A DNA stretch of 64,000 nucleotides from contig JAXLRT010000016.1 of NCBI GenBank assembly GCA_046330955.1, positions 1 through 64,000 of the forward strand, read 5' to 3'. Positions 35,825 to 43,456 of the stretch are shown here, piece by piece (position 1 is the first letter of the stretch; each line of letters begins with the position of its first letter). Source of the DNA: JADJPO01 sp046330955. Lineage in GTDB: Bacteria; Actinomycetota; Actinomycetes; Actinomycetales; Kineosporiaceae. The position numbers and the translations under genes were made by a program. The notes beneath the pieces were generated by a model. That model was not told the origin of the DNA. It did no database searches and worked only from the letters and a program-made list of their open reading frames with translations.

Positions 35825-37072
35825 TCAGCCCTCGACGACGGCGAGCCAGTCCATGAGGGCGTCCATCAGGATCGGCGCCACCCCGCTGTAGCCGTCACCG
35901 TCGCGCATCAACCGCACGGCGCCGGCGAGGTCGTGGCGTGCCACGGCCCCGAGCACCTCGGCGGCACACCGGTGGAACCTGGCGTGCAGCTCGGTGACCG
36001 TCCGGGTGCGACCCGGGTCCAGGGCCGCCGCCGCGCCGGAGTGCAACCACTTCCCGAAGGCGCAGGCGTCGTCCCGGCCGGCCGCGGCGAGATCGACGCC
36101 GTCCGGCACGCTCCGGGTCGAGATGGCCGTGGCGAGCCGCTGCTTCCAGGCCGCGTGGGCCTTGACGGCGGCCCGCAACGGGTGCACCTCGAACTGCGCC
36201 GACAACCGTTCGATGTCCGAGCGCTGCCGCGCCTCGGTGGCCTTCAGCCGCCTGATCCACAGCTGAGCGCGGTCCATCGCCTCGCGGGCCGAGCGCGCGG
36301 CCTCCGCGGTGTCGGTGACCGAGACGTTGAGCTCGCCGACGGCCCCGGCCACCGACGTCGCCGACCGGGTGATCTCGGCGATCACCGCGCTCTGCTCCTC
36401 GACCGCCGCGGCGATCGTCTGCTGCAGCGACAGCACCCGCTCGAGCACCTCGTCGATCCGGGTGACCGACTCGCGCACCTGGTTGCTGTCGTCGACCAAC
36501 TGGGCCAGCTGACCGGCGATCACGGTGGTCGCCTGGCTGGTCTGCGCGGCCAGGTTCTTGACCTCCTCGGCCACCACGGCGAACCCGCGGCCGGCCGAAC
36601 CGGCGCGCGCCGCCTCGATGGTGGCGTTCAGGGCGAGCAACCGGGTCTGGTCCGAGATGCCGTTGACGGTCTTGACCACCTGGTCGATCGAGGCGCTGGA
36701 GGTCGCCAACCGCTCGACCGAGGACACGACCTCCCGGACGACGTTGCCCGCCTCCTGGGCGACGCCGGTCGCCTCCGATGCCGACGAGGACACCTCGGTC
36801 ATGGATGCCGACATCTGTTCGGCGGCCGAGGCCACCGTGTTCGCCTCGGCGGCGACCTGACCGGTGGCGGCACTGGCCGCGGTCGCCGACCCTTCCGAGC
36901 TCGCCGAGGCGTCCCCGATCTGAGCCAGGGAGTCGGCCAGATCCTCGGTGGCGAAGCTGATCATCTCGGTGTTGCCCAGGATCCGACGCCAGGCGCTCTG
37001 ATCGATGACCGGATCCTGGCCGGCCGGTTGATCCGACCCGCGATCCGCACCCTGCAGCAACCGGTTGAGCAT
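35825..37072 (-). CDS. Soluble chemoreceptor with C-terminal CZB zinc-binding domain
   Basis: This 415-residue methyl-accepting chemotaxis protein has no transmembrane segment or signal peptide, so it acts in the cytoplasm. The signalling coiled coil spans about residues 25-260 with the hairpin tip GISDQTRLLALNATIEAARA and GSAGRGFAVVAEEVKNLA. The C-terminal domain (about 280-410) has the CZB signature Cys337-AFGKWLHS, with His in VKAHAAW and H-x3-H in LHARFHRC, the zinc ligands. CZB receptors sense zinc, redox or HOCl-type signals. No che genes are nearby. The start ATG at 37072 is chosen because the extension upstream has no MCP character. Confidence 0.9.
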   Translation of the reverse strand: MLNRLLQGADRGSDQPAGQDPVIDQSAWRRILGNTEMISFATEDLADSLAQIGDASASSEGSATAASAATGQVAAEANTVASAAEQMSASMTEVSSSASEATGVAQEAGNVVREVVSSVERLATSSASIDQVVKTVNGISDQTRLLALNATIEAARAGSAGRGFAVVAEEVKNLAAQTSQATTVIAGQLAQLVDDSNQVRESVTRIDEVLERVLSLQQTIAAAVEEQSAVIAEITRSATSVAGAVGELNVSVTDTAEAARSAREAMDRAQLWIRRLKATEARQRSDIERLSAQFEVHPLRAAVKAHAAWKQRLATAISTRSVPDGVDLAAAGRDDACAFGKWLHSGAAAALDPGRTRTVTELHARFHRCAAEVLGAVARHDLAGAVRLMRDGDGYSGVAPILMDALMDWLAVVEG

Positions 37073-37178
37073 GGTGTGCCGACCCTCCACTCGCGAAGTC
37101 GCCCTGTGGCGCTCCACCCTGGGTGATCGGAACCGGCGAACAGCCTCTTGAGCACCTCGCGGACGCCCCGCCACCGGC

Positions 37179-38099
37179 TCACTCCAGGGGCAGGCAGGAC
37201 TCCGGATCGAACAGCCGCACCCGAGCCGGGACCGCCGCCGAACAGGTCAGCCGCTCGGGCGTCGACCAGCGGTCACGGAGCACCACGCGGTGGGTCGCCC
37301 GCGGTGCGGCCACGGCGACGTCCACCGACCAGCGGTGCTCCTCCAGTTGGCGCACCTCGAGCACCCGCACCAGGTCACGGCCATCGACGCCCACGGCGTG
37401 CATGGCCTGGAACACGGCGGCCTGCTCCACCGCGGGCCGGCCGAATCGGCCGCGGTGGTGTGCCAGGTCGATCCGCCCGGCACGAAAGTCGGTGAGCGCC
37501 CGTGAGGCACTCTCCGGGTCGAGCCTTCCGAACAGGTCGCCGGTGGGCAGCAGCAGCATGTTCGCCGCGAACCGCTCGCCTCCCAGATGAGAGGTCTCCC
37601 AGACCTCGGCGTCGCCGCGGGCGGCCAGGTGTGCCGCGACGGGCCGGCCGTCCAGCGCGCAGCACAGGTCGTGGCGTCCGTGCGTGCAGACCAGGACGAC
37701 GTCCTGGGCACCCTGGGCGACCACCGGCGCGGTGAGGTCGATCTCGAGCAGCTGGTGCGGCTCGTGCCAGGTCAGCCAGCTCAGCGCCTCGTACCCGGGC
37801 CGGACGTCGACCAGTGCCGCGGCGGCGCCCGGAGCACCGGCGGGCGACACGGACCCGGGGACGGCGTGGCGCCCCGGACGCCGGATCAGTTGAATCCGCA
37901 CCCCGGCCGCCGCCGCGCGGTCGGCCAGCCGCCCGGAGAGATAACGGTCGAGCCGGCTGTCGCGCAGGGCGTCGTGGCCCCACGGACCGTTGAGCTCGAT
38001 CAGCAGCAGGCGCTGGGCCGGGCCGGCCGTGGCGGGTAGCGGGTCGCGCCGGGCCCGGGCGGCGACCGCGCAGCGCGGCGGCGAGGGAACCGCGCTCAC
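37179..38099 (-). CDS. Sucrase/ferredoxin-like protein
   Basis: This 306-residue protein has the sucrase/ferredoxin-like (PF06999, thioredoxin-like Fe-S) pattern. Cys138-THGRHDLCCALDGRP gives a C-x7-CC motif (Cys138, Cys146, Cys147). HLGGERFAANMLLLPTG follows, and the N-terminal half has LLIELNGPWGHDAL. The fold resembles 2Fe-2S thioredoxin-like ferredoxins, so it could carry electrons. GTG at 38099 overlaps the cupin stop by 4 nt. It is the third gene of the GGAD-peptide operon. Confidence 0.85.
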   Translation of the reverse strand: MSAVPSPPRCAVAARARRDPLPATAGPAQRLLLIELNGPWGHDALRDSRLDRYLSGRLADRAAAAGVRIQLIRRPGRHAVPGSVSPAGAPGAAAALVDVRPGYEALSWLTWHEPHQLLEIDLTAPVVAQGAQDVVLVCTHGRHDLCCALDGRPVAAHLAARGDAEVWETSHLGGERFAANMLLLPTGDLFGRLDPESASRALTDFRAGRIDLAHHRGRFGRPAVEQAAVFQAMHAVGVDGRDLVRVLEVRQLEEHRWSVDVAVAAPRATHRVVLRDRWSTPERLTCSAAVPARVRLFDPESCLPLE

Positions 38100-39322
38100 G
38101 TTCGGTCCTGCCCGGCCACCAGCAGTGCGGCCTTCACCCACGCCGTGGCCAGGTCCAGTCCGAGCTCGCCCGCCGTCACGGTGTCACCGTCGAGCAACCG
38201 GCGCACCCCGGCCACGGCCGTGGCGGGCACGGCATGATCGCCGTCGGCCGTGCGCAGGATCGGTTCGGCGGCCGGGTCACCGTCCAGCCGCGCGGTGAGG
38301 TTGCGCCGCAGCCGCACGGCGGTGGCGTCGTCCAGGGACTCGAGCAGCCGGGTCTGCGCCACCGGGGCCACCGGCTCGGGCCGGGTGGCGGCGCGCGCGC
38401 TCACCGCCAACCGATCGGCGGCCAGCGTGGCGTCGAGGCCACCGAGGGCGGCGGCCAGGTGCGGCACCAGGCAGGCCAGTTCCCGGGCGATCACCGCCGG
38501 ATCGGTCACGTCGACGCCCAACGGCAGCGGGGCACGCAGCTCCTCGACCGTGACGAGCTGCCGCACGACCTGCTCGATCAGGTGGGCGCGATTCCAGGTG
38601 TGCACCCCGACGGTCAGGTGCGCGCTGGTCTCACCCAGCGCGCGGGCGGCATGCAGGAAGCCCGCCGGCAGGTACAGCACGTCACCGGGCTGCAGGACGA
38701 CGTCCAGCAGCGGCTCGGCCTGTGCCGCCCGGTCGATCTCGGCTCGGCGATCGGTCCACGGCTCGTCCCGCAACGGGTGGATGTGGACCGGCGGCCGGAT
38801 CAGCCACCGCTTCCGGCCGGAGGTCTGCATCACGAAGACGTCGTGGACGTCGTAGTGATCGTCGAAGCCCTGCGCCTGGCGGGGCGTCACGTACGCGTTG
38901 ACCTGCACCGGGTGCCCCAGGTCGAGCGCCAACTGCTGGGCGAACTCGATCACCGGCGGGTGCACCCGGTGCAGGCCCTGCAGCACCAGGGTGTGACCCT
39001 CGGCGTGGAGGCGGGCGAGAGCGGCGTCGTCCAGCTGGTCGGCCACGCCCGCCCCGACTCCCCCGCCGCGGGTGAACCGGGTAGCGGGCAGGGTACGTCC
39101 GGCCCGGGCCACCCGCAGGAAGGGGGTACGCAGCCCTCGGACCGACAGCAGCTCGTCCACATCGTCGAGGGTGAGCAACGAGGCTGCCGGCCCGAGATCG
39201 GCGGCCCGGCTCAGGCCGGGTCGTCGACCCCAGACGTGCGCAGCGAACTCCTCCGGTTCGAGATGAGTGCACCGGCGCAGCGCCGGGAGCCGACGAGGTG
39301 CCGGGGTGTCAGGAGTGCTCAG
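38096..39322 (-). CDS. Cupin-4/JmjC-type 2-oxoglutarate oxygenase
   Basis: This protein of about 408 residues is of the ribosomal-oxygenase/cupin-4 family, which uses Fe(II) and 2-oxoglutarate to hydroxylate protein side chains. The facial triad is His156 and Asp158 in DDHYDVHDVF and His224 in LPAGFLHAARA, with GRKRWLIRPP supplying a 2-OG ligand. The conserved N-terminal part (LEPEEFAAHVWGRRPGLSRA) precedes the first usual start codon (TTG at 39178). The frame offers no ATG, GTG or TTG before it, so I propose CTG at 39322, which overlaps the TGA of the repeat-peptide gene by 4 nt (CTGA). Confidence 0.85.
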   Translation of the reverse strand: MSTPDTPAPRRLPALRRCTHLEPEEFAAHVWGRRPGLSRAADLGPAASLLTLDDVDELLSVRGLRTPFLRVARAGRTLPATRFTRGGGVGAGVADQLDDAALARLHAEGHTLVLQGLHRVHPPVIEFAQQLALDLGHPVQVNAYVTPRQAQGFDDHYDVHDVFVMQTSGRKRWLIRPPVHIHPLRDEPWTDRRAEIDRAAQAEPLLDVVLQPGDVLYLPAGFLHAARALGETSAHLTVGVHTWNRAHLIEQVVRQLVTVEELRAPLPLGVDVTDPAVIARELACLVPHLAAALGGLDATLAADRLAVSARAATRPEPVAPVAQTRLLESLDDATAVRLRRNLTARLDGDPAAEPILRTADGDHAVPATAVAGVRRLLDGDTVTAGELGLDLATAWVKAALLVAGQDRT

Positions 39323-39606
39323 TGCGCGCCGCCGTCCGCACCCTTGTCCGCGCCCCCGTCGGCACCGCCATCGGCGCCCTTGTCGGCGCCACCATCCGCG
39401 CCACCATCCGCGCCACCATCCGCGCCACCGTCCGCGCCGCCGTCGGCACCCTTGTCGGCCCCGCCATCCGCGCCACCGTCCGCGCCACCATCAGCACCGC
39501 CGTCGGCGCCACCATCAGCACCACCGTCGGCACCACCATCGGCACCGCCGTCACCCGCGGCGCTCTCGGTCGGATCGACCACGTCCTCGTTGATCTCGTC
39601 GGTCAT
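39319..39606 (-). CDS. GGAD tetrapeptide-repeat protein, precursor-like
   Basis: The 95-residue product consists of a 19-residue acidic leader (MTDEINEDVVDPTESAAGD) and 19 exact tetrapeptide units. Fifteen read GGAD, three read KGAD (units 9, 15 and 18) and the last is GGAH. No secretion signal or known domain is seen. The ATG at 39606 has GGGAG seven nt upstream. It is the first gene of a coupled operon with a cupin oxygenase and a sucrase/ferredoxin-like protein, and is divergent from an IclR regulator. A modified peptide or a metal/Ca-binding repeat would fit the composition; function is unknown. Confidence 0.7.
   Translation of the reverse strand: MTDEINEDVVDPTESAAGDGGADGGADGGADGGADGGADGGADGGADGGADKGADGGADGGADGGADGGADGGADKGADGGADGGADKGADGGAH
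39322..39549 (-). repeat. 12-bp tandem repeat array coding for GGAD
   Basis: Nineteen in-frame 12-bp units with small third-position variation encode the tetrapeptide repeat. On the opposite strand the pattern reads CCACCATCCGCG-like. The synonymous variation among units argues for selection on the protein, not just slippage. Confidence 0.9.
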
Positions 39607-39636
39607 GCGAACGCTCCCAGGTCAGAAGGGGTTGTG

Positions 39637-39654
39637 TGGCCTCAACTTAGGCCA
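39637..39654. promoter_or_regulatory. IclR operator candidate TGGCCT-N6-AGGCCA
   Basis: This is a perfect 6-6-6 inverted repeat TGGCCTCAACTTAGGCCA in the 105-nt gap between the GGAD gene (minus, start 39606) and the iclR gene (plus, start 39712). It lies 31 nt upstream of the GGAD start. A direct repeat of GCAGGTCGTGTC also lies between it and iclR (about 39669-39696). Confidence 0.65.
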
Positions 39655-39711
39655 GGCGCCCGCCCCGTGCAGGTCGTGTCGGGGGCAGGTCGTGTCCGAG
39701 GATGTCTGTCG

Positions 39712-40554
39712 ATGACCACCGTTCCCGCAGCCCGCCACGCCGTCGCCGTCCTGCGCTTCCTGGCCGCCCAGGCCGGGCCCGTGCCGGCCGCGGCCATCGC
39801 CCGGGAGCTGGGCCTGCCGCGATCGTCGGTCTATCAGTTGCTCGAGGCCCTCACCGAGCACGCGCTGGTGGTGCACCTGCCCGAGGAACGCCGCTACGGC
39901 CTCGGCCCCGGGTCCTTCGAGTTGGGTTCGGCCTATTCACGGCAGGCGCCCCTGGCGCGGCTGGCGCGTCCGGTGCTGGCCCGCCTGGTCGACCGGTTGC
40001 ACGAGAGCGCCCACCTGGTGGTGTTGCACGGCCGCGAGGTCTTCTACGTGGTCGAGGAACGCGCGCCCGGGCGGCCGGTGCTGGTCACCGACGTCGGGGT
40101 CAGGTTGCCGGCCCATCTCACCGCCAGCGGCCGCGCCATCCTGGCCGCGCTGCCCGCAGCGCAGGTCCGGGCGCTGTTCCCGGACGCCGCGGCGTTCACC
40201 GACCGCACCGGGCTCGGGCCGCAGACGGTGCGCCAGCTGCGGGCGGTGCTGGCCGGCGTCCGGGGCCGCGGCTTCGCCATCGAGGACGGCGAGGTCACCC
40301 GCGGGTTCGCCTCGGTGGCGGCGGCGGTCACCGACCATTCCGGCCATCCCATCGCCGCCGTGGCCCTGACCTACCCCGTCGACCAGCATCCGTATTCGAG
40401 GCCGTCGACCACTGATACCGGCGCCGCAGCGACCGAGGAGAAGCACGATGCCGGCACCCACCCGATGGTCGGCCCCGACCGCTGGGTGCCCGCAGTCCTC
40501 GCCGCGGCGGCCGAACTGACCCGCCGGGTCGGCGGGACGCCACGGCGAACCTGA
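39712..40554 (+). CDS. IclR-family transcriptional regulator
   Basis: This 280-residue protein has the N-terminal winged HTH (VPAAAIARELGLPRSSVYQLLEAL) and the IclR effector domain (ESAHLVVLHGREVFYVVEER, LPAHLTASGRAILAALP, RGFAIEDGEVTRGFASVAAAV). It is divergent from the GGAD-cupin operon with a palindrome between them, so it most likely regulates that operon and itself. An alternative is control of hut, since HutR of corynebacteria is an IclR protein. The ATG at 39712 fits the family N-terminus; an upstream reading frame is antisense to the repeat gene. Confidence 0.9.
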   Translation: MTTVPAARHAVAVLRFLAAQAGPVPAAAIARELGLPRSSVYQLLEALTEHALVVHLPEERRYGLGPGSFELGSAYSRQAPLARLARPVLARLVDRLHESAHLVVLHGREVFYVVEERAPGRPVLVTDVGVRLPAHLTASGRAILAALPAAQVRALFPDAAAFTDRTGLGPQTVRQLRAVLAGVRGRGFAIEDGEVTRGFASVAAAVTDHSGHPIAAVALTYPVDQHPYSRPSTTDTGAAATEEKHDAGTHPMVGPDRWVPAVLAAAAELTRRVGGTPRRT

Positions 40555-40683
40555 GCCGTCGCAGGTTCACCCGGTCGGCGGCTCATCGCCCCACCAGGTT
40601 CTGCCGATACCTGTCGTACAGCGATCCCTGGGTGGATCGGACCGACACGGATGTCGGGTTTTCTGCCGGAACGGAGGACGGCG

Positions 40684-40968
40684 ATGAACGTCACAGGCAT
40701 CAGCACGGTGCCGCCAGTGCCGACCCCTGCGGCCATCCCGCGCGTCGACCACGCCTCGCACACCGAGGCCAACCCGCAGAACCAAGCGGAGACCGACGCC
40801 AAGGCCAAGGGCAAGCAACAGGCGCCGAAGGCACCTGCGATCGAGGCTCCACCTCTCAAGCCCCTGAGCACCACCGAGATGCGCGTCATGCTGGGCGGGC
40901 TTCCGCCGGCGGCGATGATCGAGGCGGTCAAGCAGCCCACCAAGGGGCATTTCGACGGCTACGCCTGA
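40684..40968 (+). CDS. Small uncharacterised protein
   Basis: The 94-residue product is Pro/Ala/Lys-rich in the first two thirds (KAKGKQQAPKAPAIEAPPLK) and ends with a conserved-looking helix (STTEMRVMLGGLPPAAMIEA). I recognise no family. The ATG at 40684 has GGAGG seven nt upstream and a hairpin terminator follows, so it is probably a real, separately transcribed gene. Confidence 0.6.
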   Translation: MNVTGISTVPPVPTPAAIPRVDHASHTEANPQNQAETDAKAKGKQQAPKAPAIEAPPLKPLSTTEMRVMLGGLPPAAMIEAVKQPTKGHFDGYA

Positions 40969-40991
40969 GCCTGCCGGCCCGGGCGTCGCCG

Positions 40992-41023
40992 CTCCGGGTG
41001 GTGGCCCTTCCCACCGCCCGGAG
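40992..41023 (+). terminator. Terminator after the small gene
   Basis: CTCCGGGTGGTGG (40992-41004) pairs with CCACCGCCCGGAG (41011-41023) with one mismatch around CCCTTC. It starts 23 nt after the stop and shields the downstream helicase gene from read-through. Confidence 0.8.
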
Positions 41024-41126
41024 TCGGACAGACAGACCGCCCTCGCGTCCCGCATACTTGTAGGCCGCTGTGCACGGTCGAGCCGCTCTCGCCCCGTGCT
41101 CCCACGGCCCGCGGGGAGGAGGTCTG

Positions 41127-43412
41127 GTGACCGGCACCGACCTTCGCCATGACCTGGCCGAGGAGTTGTCCGCCGAACAGGCCCGGGTCGACCAGTTGTA
41201 CTCCCACCTCGATCATCTGCGCGCGCGTACCGAGGCCTCCCTCGACCAGGTACGTCGGGCGCCCGTGGTGCCCACCCCCGCGGGCCGCGCCGAGCGCGAC
41301 GCCTTCGACGCGTTGCACACCGAACGGCTGCACCAATTGCGCGCCGTCGAGGATCGCCTGGTCTTCGGCCGCCTCGACCTGGTCGACGGCATCCGCCGCT
41401 ACATCGGCCGCCTCGGCCTGTCGGACGACGACCGTCACCAGCTGCTGCTCGACTGGCGCGCGCCGGCGGCGTCCGCCTTCTACCAGGCCACCGCGGCCGC
41501 CCCGGACGGCGTGCTGCGCCGCCGGCATCTCGCCCTGCGCGGCCGTACCGTCACCTCGCTGGACGACGAGGTGCTGGACGCCGACGCGCTGGCCGCGGCG
41601 CTGGCCGCGGGGCGGCAGGATCTGGCCACCGTCGCCGGTGAGGGCGCCCTGATGTCGGCACTCACCGCCCACCGCACCGGGCGGATGCGCGACATCGTCG
41701 AAACCCTTCAGTCCGAACAGGATCGGGTGGTCCGTTCGGAGCTGGCCGGTGCGCTGGTGGTGCAGGGCGGGCCGGGTACCGGCAAGACCGCGGTGGCGCT
41801 GCACCGCGCCGCCTACCTGCTGTACACCCACCGCGACCGGATCGCCCGCAGCGGGGTCCTGGTGATGGGTCCCACCACGGTCTTCCTGCGGTACATCGAG
41901 CAGGTGTTGCCCTCGCTCGGTGAGACCGGGGTCGTGCTGGTGACCCCCGGGCAGCTGTTCCCGGGCGTGGAGGCCTCCTACCGCGACCGTGACGAGGTGG
42001 CGGTGCTCAAGGGCGAGTTGCGCATGGCCTCGGTGGTCAAGGCCGCGGTGCGGCGCCGGCAGCGGCTGGTGAGCGAACCGGTGAGACTCGTGCTCGACGG
42101 TGACGAGATCGCGCTGCGGCCGCGGGTGGTCAGCGAGGCCCGCGCCCGGGCCCGCCAGTCCGGCCGCCCGCACAACGAGGCGCGCACCACGTTCGTGCGG
42201 ATCGTGCTCGACGACCTCGCCGATCAACTCGCCGAGCGGCGGCGGATGCAGGCTCAGGACGACGAGCGCGGCGCGCTGCTGGCCGAGCTGCGGGACTCGC
42301 GTGACGTGCGGCGCGAGGTGAACCTGTGCTGGATGCCGTTGACCGCCAAGGGATTGGTCGCCGATCTGCTGACCAAGCCGGCCAAACTGGCCGAGGCCGC
42401 CGGCGGCGTGATGAGCCCGGCCCAGCAACGGATGCTGTTGCGTGAGGTCGGCGCTCCCTGGACCATCTCCGACGTGCCGCTGCTCGACGAGGCGGCCGAG
42501 CTGATCGGCCCGGACATCGAGGCGATGACGGCCGATCGGGCGAGCGCCGCCCGCATGGCGGCGGAGCGAGCCGAGGCGCTGGACTTCGCGCGCCGGGTGC
42601 TGCGCGAGTCCGGTGAGGCGGCGGCGATGATGACCCCCGAGATGCTGGTCGACCGGTTCGCCGGCACCGGCCCGTCCCGCTCGGTGGCCGAACGCGCCCG
42701 CGACGACCGCACCTGGACCTTCGGCCACGCCGTCATCGACGAGGCCCAGGAACTGTCACCGATGCAGTGGCGCGTCCTGGCGCGCCGGGTGCCCAACCGG
42801 TCGATGACCATCGTCGGCGACGTCGCCCAGACCGGCTCCGCCGCCGGGACCACGTCGTGGCGGGACGTGCTCGAGCCCCTCGCCGGCTCGCGCTGGCGGG
42901 TCGAGGAACTGACGGTCAACTACCGCACCCCCCGCCGGGTGATGGACCTGGCGACCGGGTTGTTGCAGGCCCACGGCATCGAGGTCACGCCCGCACGCAG
43001 CGCTCGCGAGGGTGATCACGAACCGGTCGGGGTGCGTGCCGATCGCTCCTGGGAGGCCGTCGCCTCGGCCGTCGCCCGGGCGGCCGAGGTCGCTGATGCC
43101 GCGCTGGCCGGTGGGCGCATCGGGGTGGTGACCGCCCGCTCGGCCGCAGCCGATCTCACCAAGGCGCTGGCGGACGTCCTGCCGGACGCGGCCGGCCGGG
43201 ACGGCACGCTGGCCGACCGGGTCGAGTTGTTCGCGGTGGACGACGTCAAGGGCCTGGAGTTCGACGCGGTGATCGTCGTCGACCCGCTGACGATCGTGGC
43301 CGAGTCCGCCCGCGGGGTGAACGACCTCTACGTGGCACTGACCCGGCCCACCCAACGGCTCACGGTCATCCATCACGGCCGAGTGCCGAAGGGCCTGGAC
43401 CGCCTGATCTGA
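41127..43412 (+). CDS. HelD/HelR-type RNA polymerase-recycling motor ATPase
   Basis: This 761-residue UvrD-like protein has the HelD-type N-terminal coiled coil (HDLAEELSAEQARVDQLYSH), then HelD LDWRAPAASAFYQAT. Walker A GGPGTGKT is at residues 214-221 and Walker B DEAQ at 538-541 (VIDEAQELSPMQW). LTVNYRTPRRVM, VDDVKGLEFDAVIV and VNDLYVALTRPTQRL complete the helicase motifs. HelD proteins remove stalled RNA polymerase from DNA; the HelR subgroup confers rifamycin tolerance. No rifamycin-associated palindrome was seen upstream. GTG at 41127 follows GGAGGAGG. Confidence 0.9.
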   Translation: MTGTDLRHDLAEELSAEQARVDQLYSHLDHLRARTEASLDQVRRAPVVPTPAGRAERDAFDALHTERLHQLRAVEDRLVFGRLDLVDGIRRYIGRLGLSDDDRHQLLLDWRAPAASAFYQATAAAPDGVLRRRHLALRGRTVTSLDDEVLDADALAAALAAGRQDLATVAGEGALMSALTAHRTGRMRDIVETLQSEQDRVVRSELAGALVVQGGPGTGKTAVALHRAAYLLYTHRDRIARSGVLVMGPTTVFLRYIEQVLPSLGETGVVLVTPGQLFPGVEASYRDRDEVAVLKGELRMASVVKAAVRRRQRLVSEPVRLVLDGDEIALRPRVVSEARARARQSGRPHNEARTTFVRIVLDDLADQLAERRRMQAQDDERGALLAELRDSRDVRREVNLCWMPLTAKGLVADLLTKPAKLAEAAGGVMSPAQQRMLLREVGAPWTISDVPLLDEAAELIGPDIEAMTADRASAARMAAERAEALDFARRVLRESGEAAAMMTPEMLVDRFAGTGPSRSVAERARDDRTWTFGHAVIDEAQELSPMQWRVLARRVPNRSMTIVGDVAQTGSAAGTTSWRDVLEPLAGSRWRVEELTVNYRTPRRVMDLATGLLQAHGIEVTPARSAREGDHEPVGVRADRSWEAVASAVARAAEVADAALAGGRIGVVTARSAAADLTKALADVLPDAAGRDGTLADRVELFAVDDVKGLEFDAVIVVDPLTIVAESARGVNDLYVALTRPTQRLTVIHHGRVPKGLDRLI

Positions 43413-43456
43413 GGCGCGGGGTCAAGCCGGCCGAGGCATCGGCCGATGACGTCGGG

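Noticed and set aside
39178..39180. TTG as the cupin start
   Set aside because: Family-conserved residues continue upstream in the same frame without a stop, so the protein would lose its N-terminal part.
39298..39711. Plus-strand extension of the IclR gene containing TIRATIRAT repeats
   Set aside because: The repeats are the antisense reading of the GGAD array. The IclR family N-terminus begins at 39712.
41024..41126. Rifamycin-associated element upstream of the HelD/HelR gene
   Set aside because: No long palindrome of that type was found between the terminator and the start codon, so HelR assignment is left open.
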